From Ampullaceana balthica (lineage: Eukaryota; Mollusca; Gastropoda; Lymnaeidae), in the NCBI GenBank assembly GCA_944989445.1, contig CALYLW010000500.1:186001-250000 (forward strand): a stretch of 64,000 bases of DNA, in the 5' to 3' direction. Positions 60,842 through 64,000 of this stretch are shown here, piece by piece. The notes below the pieces were generated by a model. The model was not told the DNA's origin. It worked only from the letters and a program-made list of their open reading frames with translations, and did no database searches. The position numbers and the translations under genes are program-made. Numbering within the stretch: position 1 is the first letter of the stretch; every line of letters begins with the position of its first letter.

Positions 60842-63800
60842 TGCATTTGATGGGTCATTTGATGGGTCATTTGATAGGTCATTTGATGGGTCACACAAGT
60901 ACAGGTTGAAAGTTAACACGTCCATTTGATGGGTCATTTGATGGGTCATTTGATAGGTCATTTGATGGGTCACACAAGTACAGGTTGAAAGTTAACACGT
61001 CCATTTGATGGGTCACAAGTACATGTGGAAAGTTAACACGTCCATTTGATAGGTCAATTGATGGGTCACACAAGTACAGGTTGAAAGTTAACACGTCTAT
61101 ATGATGGGTCTAACAAGTACATGTGAACAGTTAACACGTCCTTTTGATGGGTCACAAGTACATGTGGAAAGTTAACACGTCCATTTGATGGGCCACACAA
61201 GTAGGGGTTGAATGTTAACACGTCCATGTGATGGGTCACACAAGTACAGGTAGAAAGTAAACACGTCCATTTGATGGGTCACACAAGTACAGGTTGAAAG
61301 TTAACATGTGCATTTGATGGGTCACACAAGTGTCCATTTGATGGGTCACACAAGTACAGGTTGAAAGTTAACACGTCCATTTGATGGGCCACGCAAGTAC
61401 AGGTGGAAAGTTAACACGTACATTTGATGGGTCACGCAAGTACATGTTGAAAGTTAACACGTCTATTTGATGGGTCACACAAGTACATGTGGAAAGTTAA
61501 CACGTCCATTTGATGGTTCACACAAGTACATGTGGAAAGTTAACACGTCCATTTGATGGGTCAATTGATAGGACATTTGATGGGTCCACACAAGTACAGG
61601 TTGAAAGTTAATACGTCCATTTGATTGGTCACACAAGTACAGTTTGAAAGTTAACACGTCCATTTGATTGGTCATTTGATAGGTCATTTGATAGGTCATT
61701 TGATAGGTCATTTGATGGGTCTTACAAGTACAGGTTGAAAGTTAACACGTCCATTTGATTGGTCATTTGATGGGTCATTTGATGGGTCACTTGATAGGTC
61801 ATTTGATGGGTCACACAAGTACAGGTTGAAAGTTAACACGTCCATTTGATGGGTCACACAAGTACAGGTTGAAAGTTAACACGTCCATTTCATGGGTCAT
61901 TTGATAGGTCATTTGATGGGTCTTACAAGTACAGGTTGAAAGTTAACACGTCCATTTGATGGGTCATTTGATTGGTCATTTGATAGGTCATTTAATGGGT
62001 CTTAAAAGTACTGGTTGAAAGTTAACACGTCCATTTGATGGGTCATTTGATGGGTCATTGATGGGTCATATGATGGGTCACACAAGTACAGGTTGAAAGT
62101 TAACAAGTCCATTTGATAGGTCAATTGATGGGTCACACAAGTACAGGATGAAAGCTAACACGTCCATTTGATGGGTCATACAAGTACATGTGGAAAGTTA
62201 ACACGTCCTTTTGATAGGTCAAATGATGGGTCACACAAGTACAGGTTGAAGTTAACACGTCCATTTGATGGGTCACATATGTATAGGTTGAAAGTTAACA
62301 CGTCCATTTCATGGGTCACGCAAGTACAGGTTGAAAGTTAACACGTCCATTTGATGGGTCACATATGTATAGGTTGAAAGTTAACACGTCCATTAGATGG
62401 GTCAATTGATGGGTCACACAAGTACAGGTTGAAAATTAACACTTCCATTTCATGGGTCACACAAGTACATGTGGAAAGTTAACACTTCCATTTCATGGGT
62501 CACGCAAGTACAGGTTGAAAGTTAACACGTCCATTTGATGGGTCACACATGTACAGGTTGAAAGTTAACACGTCCATTTGATGGGTCATTTGATGGGTCA
62601 CGCAAGTACAGGTTGAAAGTTAACACGCCCTTTTGATGGGTCAATTGATGGGTCACACAAGTACAGATTGAAAGTTTACACGTCATTTTGATGGGTCACG
62701 CAAGTACACGTTGAAAGTTAACATGTCCAATTGATGGCTCACACAAATACAGATAGAAAGTTAACACGTCCATGTGATGGGTCACACAAGTACAGGTTGA
62801 AAGTTAACACGTCCATTTGATGGGTCACTCAAGAACAGGTTGAAAGTTAACTTGTCAATTTGATGGGTCACTTAAGTACAGGTTGAAAGTTAACACGTCC
62901 ATTTGATGGGTCACACAAATACAGGTTGATAGTTAACACGTCCATTTGATGGGTCACTCAAGTACATGATGAAAGTTAACACGTCCTTTTGATGGGTCAA
63001 TTGATGTGTCACACAATTACAGGTTGAAAGTTAACACGTCCATTTGATGGGTCACACAAATACAGGTTGCAAGTTAACTCGTCCATTTGATGGGTCAATT
63101 GATGGGTCATACAAAGTACAGATTGAAAGTTTACAATCCATTTGATGGGTCAATACAAGTACAGGTTGAAAGGTAAAACGTCCATTTGATGGGTTAATTG
63201 ATGGGACATTTGATGGGTCAAATGATGGGTCACGTAAGTACAGATTGAAAGTTATCATGCGTCCATTTGATGGCTCACACAAGTTCAGGTTGAAAGTTAA
63301 CACGTCCATTTGATGGGTCACACATGTACAGGTTGAAAGTGAACACGTCCTTTTGAGGGGTCAATTGATGGGTCACACAAGTAGAGTTTTAAAGTTTACA
63401 AGTCCATTTGATGGGTCACGCAAGTACAGGTTGAAAGTTAACACGTCCAATTGATGGCTCACTCAAATACAGATAGAAAGTTAACACGTCCATTTGATGG
63501 GTCACACAAGTACAGGTTGAAAGTTAACACGTCCATTTGATGGGTCACTCAAGTACAGGTTGAAAGTTAACACGTCCATTTGATGGGTCACACAAGTACA
63601 GGTTGAAAGTTAGCTCGTCCATTTGATGGGTCACACAATTACATGTTGAAATTTAACACGTCCTTTTGATGGGTCACACAAGTACAGGTTGTACGTTAAC
63701 ACGTCCAATTGATGGGTCACGCAAGTACAGATTGAAAGTTAACATGTCCATTTGATGGGTCACACAAGCATAGGTTGAAAGTTAACACGTCCATTGGATG

Positions 63801-64000
63801 GGTCACACAAGTACCGGTTGAAAGTTACACGTCCATTTGATGGGTCACACAAGTACAGGTTGTAAGCTAACATGTCCATTTGATGGGTCACAGAAGTAAT
63901 AATTGAAAATTAACACGTCCATTTGATTGGAGCATTGGATGGGTCATTTGATGGGTCATTTGATGGGTCACACAAGTACAGGTTGAAAGTTAACACGTCC
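60842..64000. repeat. 43-bp satellite with an inner 12-bp repeat, running off the window
   Basis: Unit: ACACGTCCATTTGATGGGTC, ACACAAGTACAGGTTGAAAG, TTA. The ATTTGATGGGTC block alone is locally amplified two to six times (for example 60846-60895, 61664-61722, 61750-61810), giving units of 43 + n x 12 bp. The left half is richer in these insertions than the right. Minus-strand frames reading DVLTFNLYLCDPSNG are artefacts. Confidence 0.97.

Noticed and set aside
60891..63321. Frames reading DVLTFNLYLCDPSNG
   Set aside because: Translation of the 43-bp satellite.

Overview
This is a window of animal nuclear DNA, AT-rich and dominated by transposable elements and tandem repeats. Genes are split by introns with GT/AG borders, and no prokaryotic operon, CRISPR array or defence island is present. 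The tRNA-derived SINEs (a head with a perfect RNA polymerase III B box and a downstream core containing GGTACC), the hAT, pogo and Helitron-like elements and the tetraspan genes suggest a mollusc, most likely a gastropod. That taxonomic call is an inference and I could not test it.

Three host genes can be read, all on the minus strand. (1) 4893-12102 is a complete four-exon FKBP14-type gene. It encodes a signal peptide, an FKBP prolyl-isomerase domain, two EF-hands and a C-terminal KHDEL ER-retrieval signal; 220 residues are assembled from 218, 146, 131 and 168 nt of coding sequence with matching phases. (2) 25554-32745 holds the last three exons of a four-TM claudin/PMP22-like protein whose first exon was not found. 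(3) 42432-54023 is a complete three-exon paralogue of gene 2 encoding 188 residues. Both tetraspan genes have their two shared introns in phase 1 at equivalent places, so they look like a tandem duplication.

Layout. 1-0.8 kb: 3' end of a Mutator-like transposase gene. 2-4.5 kb: Helitron-like and fold-back repeats and a SINE. 4.9-12.1 kb: FKBP14, with two 1.5 kb pogo-type elements in opposite orientation flanking exons 2 and 3. 13-24.4 kb: gene-free, with minisatellites, stacked hAT MITEs and a long inverted repeat rich in TGACGTCA. 25.5-32.7 kb: tetraspan gene A, with minisatellites of 19 bp and 49 bp units in its introns. 33-42 kb: dispersed repeats and a dead hAT transposase. 42.4-54 kb: tetraspan gene B. 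Its 10.7 kb first intron contains a complete LTR retrotransposon (43601-52964) with 5-bp target duplications, LTRs, primer-binding site and polypurine tract. That element is broken by a twin-primed LINE and a second LINE fragment. 54.1-60.7 kb: Helitron ends, LINE 3' ends, a SINE, a 44-bp minisatellite and a perfect 34-bp-arm hairpin. 60.8 kb to the end: a satellite of 43-bp units that runs out of the window.

Most notable: the LTR element has its integrase upstream of reverse transcriptase, the reverse of the usual Ty3/gypsy order and the arrangement known from Gmr1-type elements. The inverted pogo pair brackets FKBP14 exons 2-3 at 54 and 129 bp, a geometry that favours back-splicing into a circular RNA. 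Several hAT MITEs inserted one after another at the same GTCTAAAG target.
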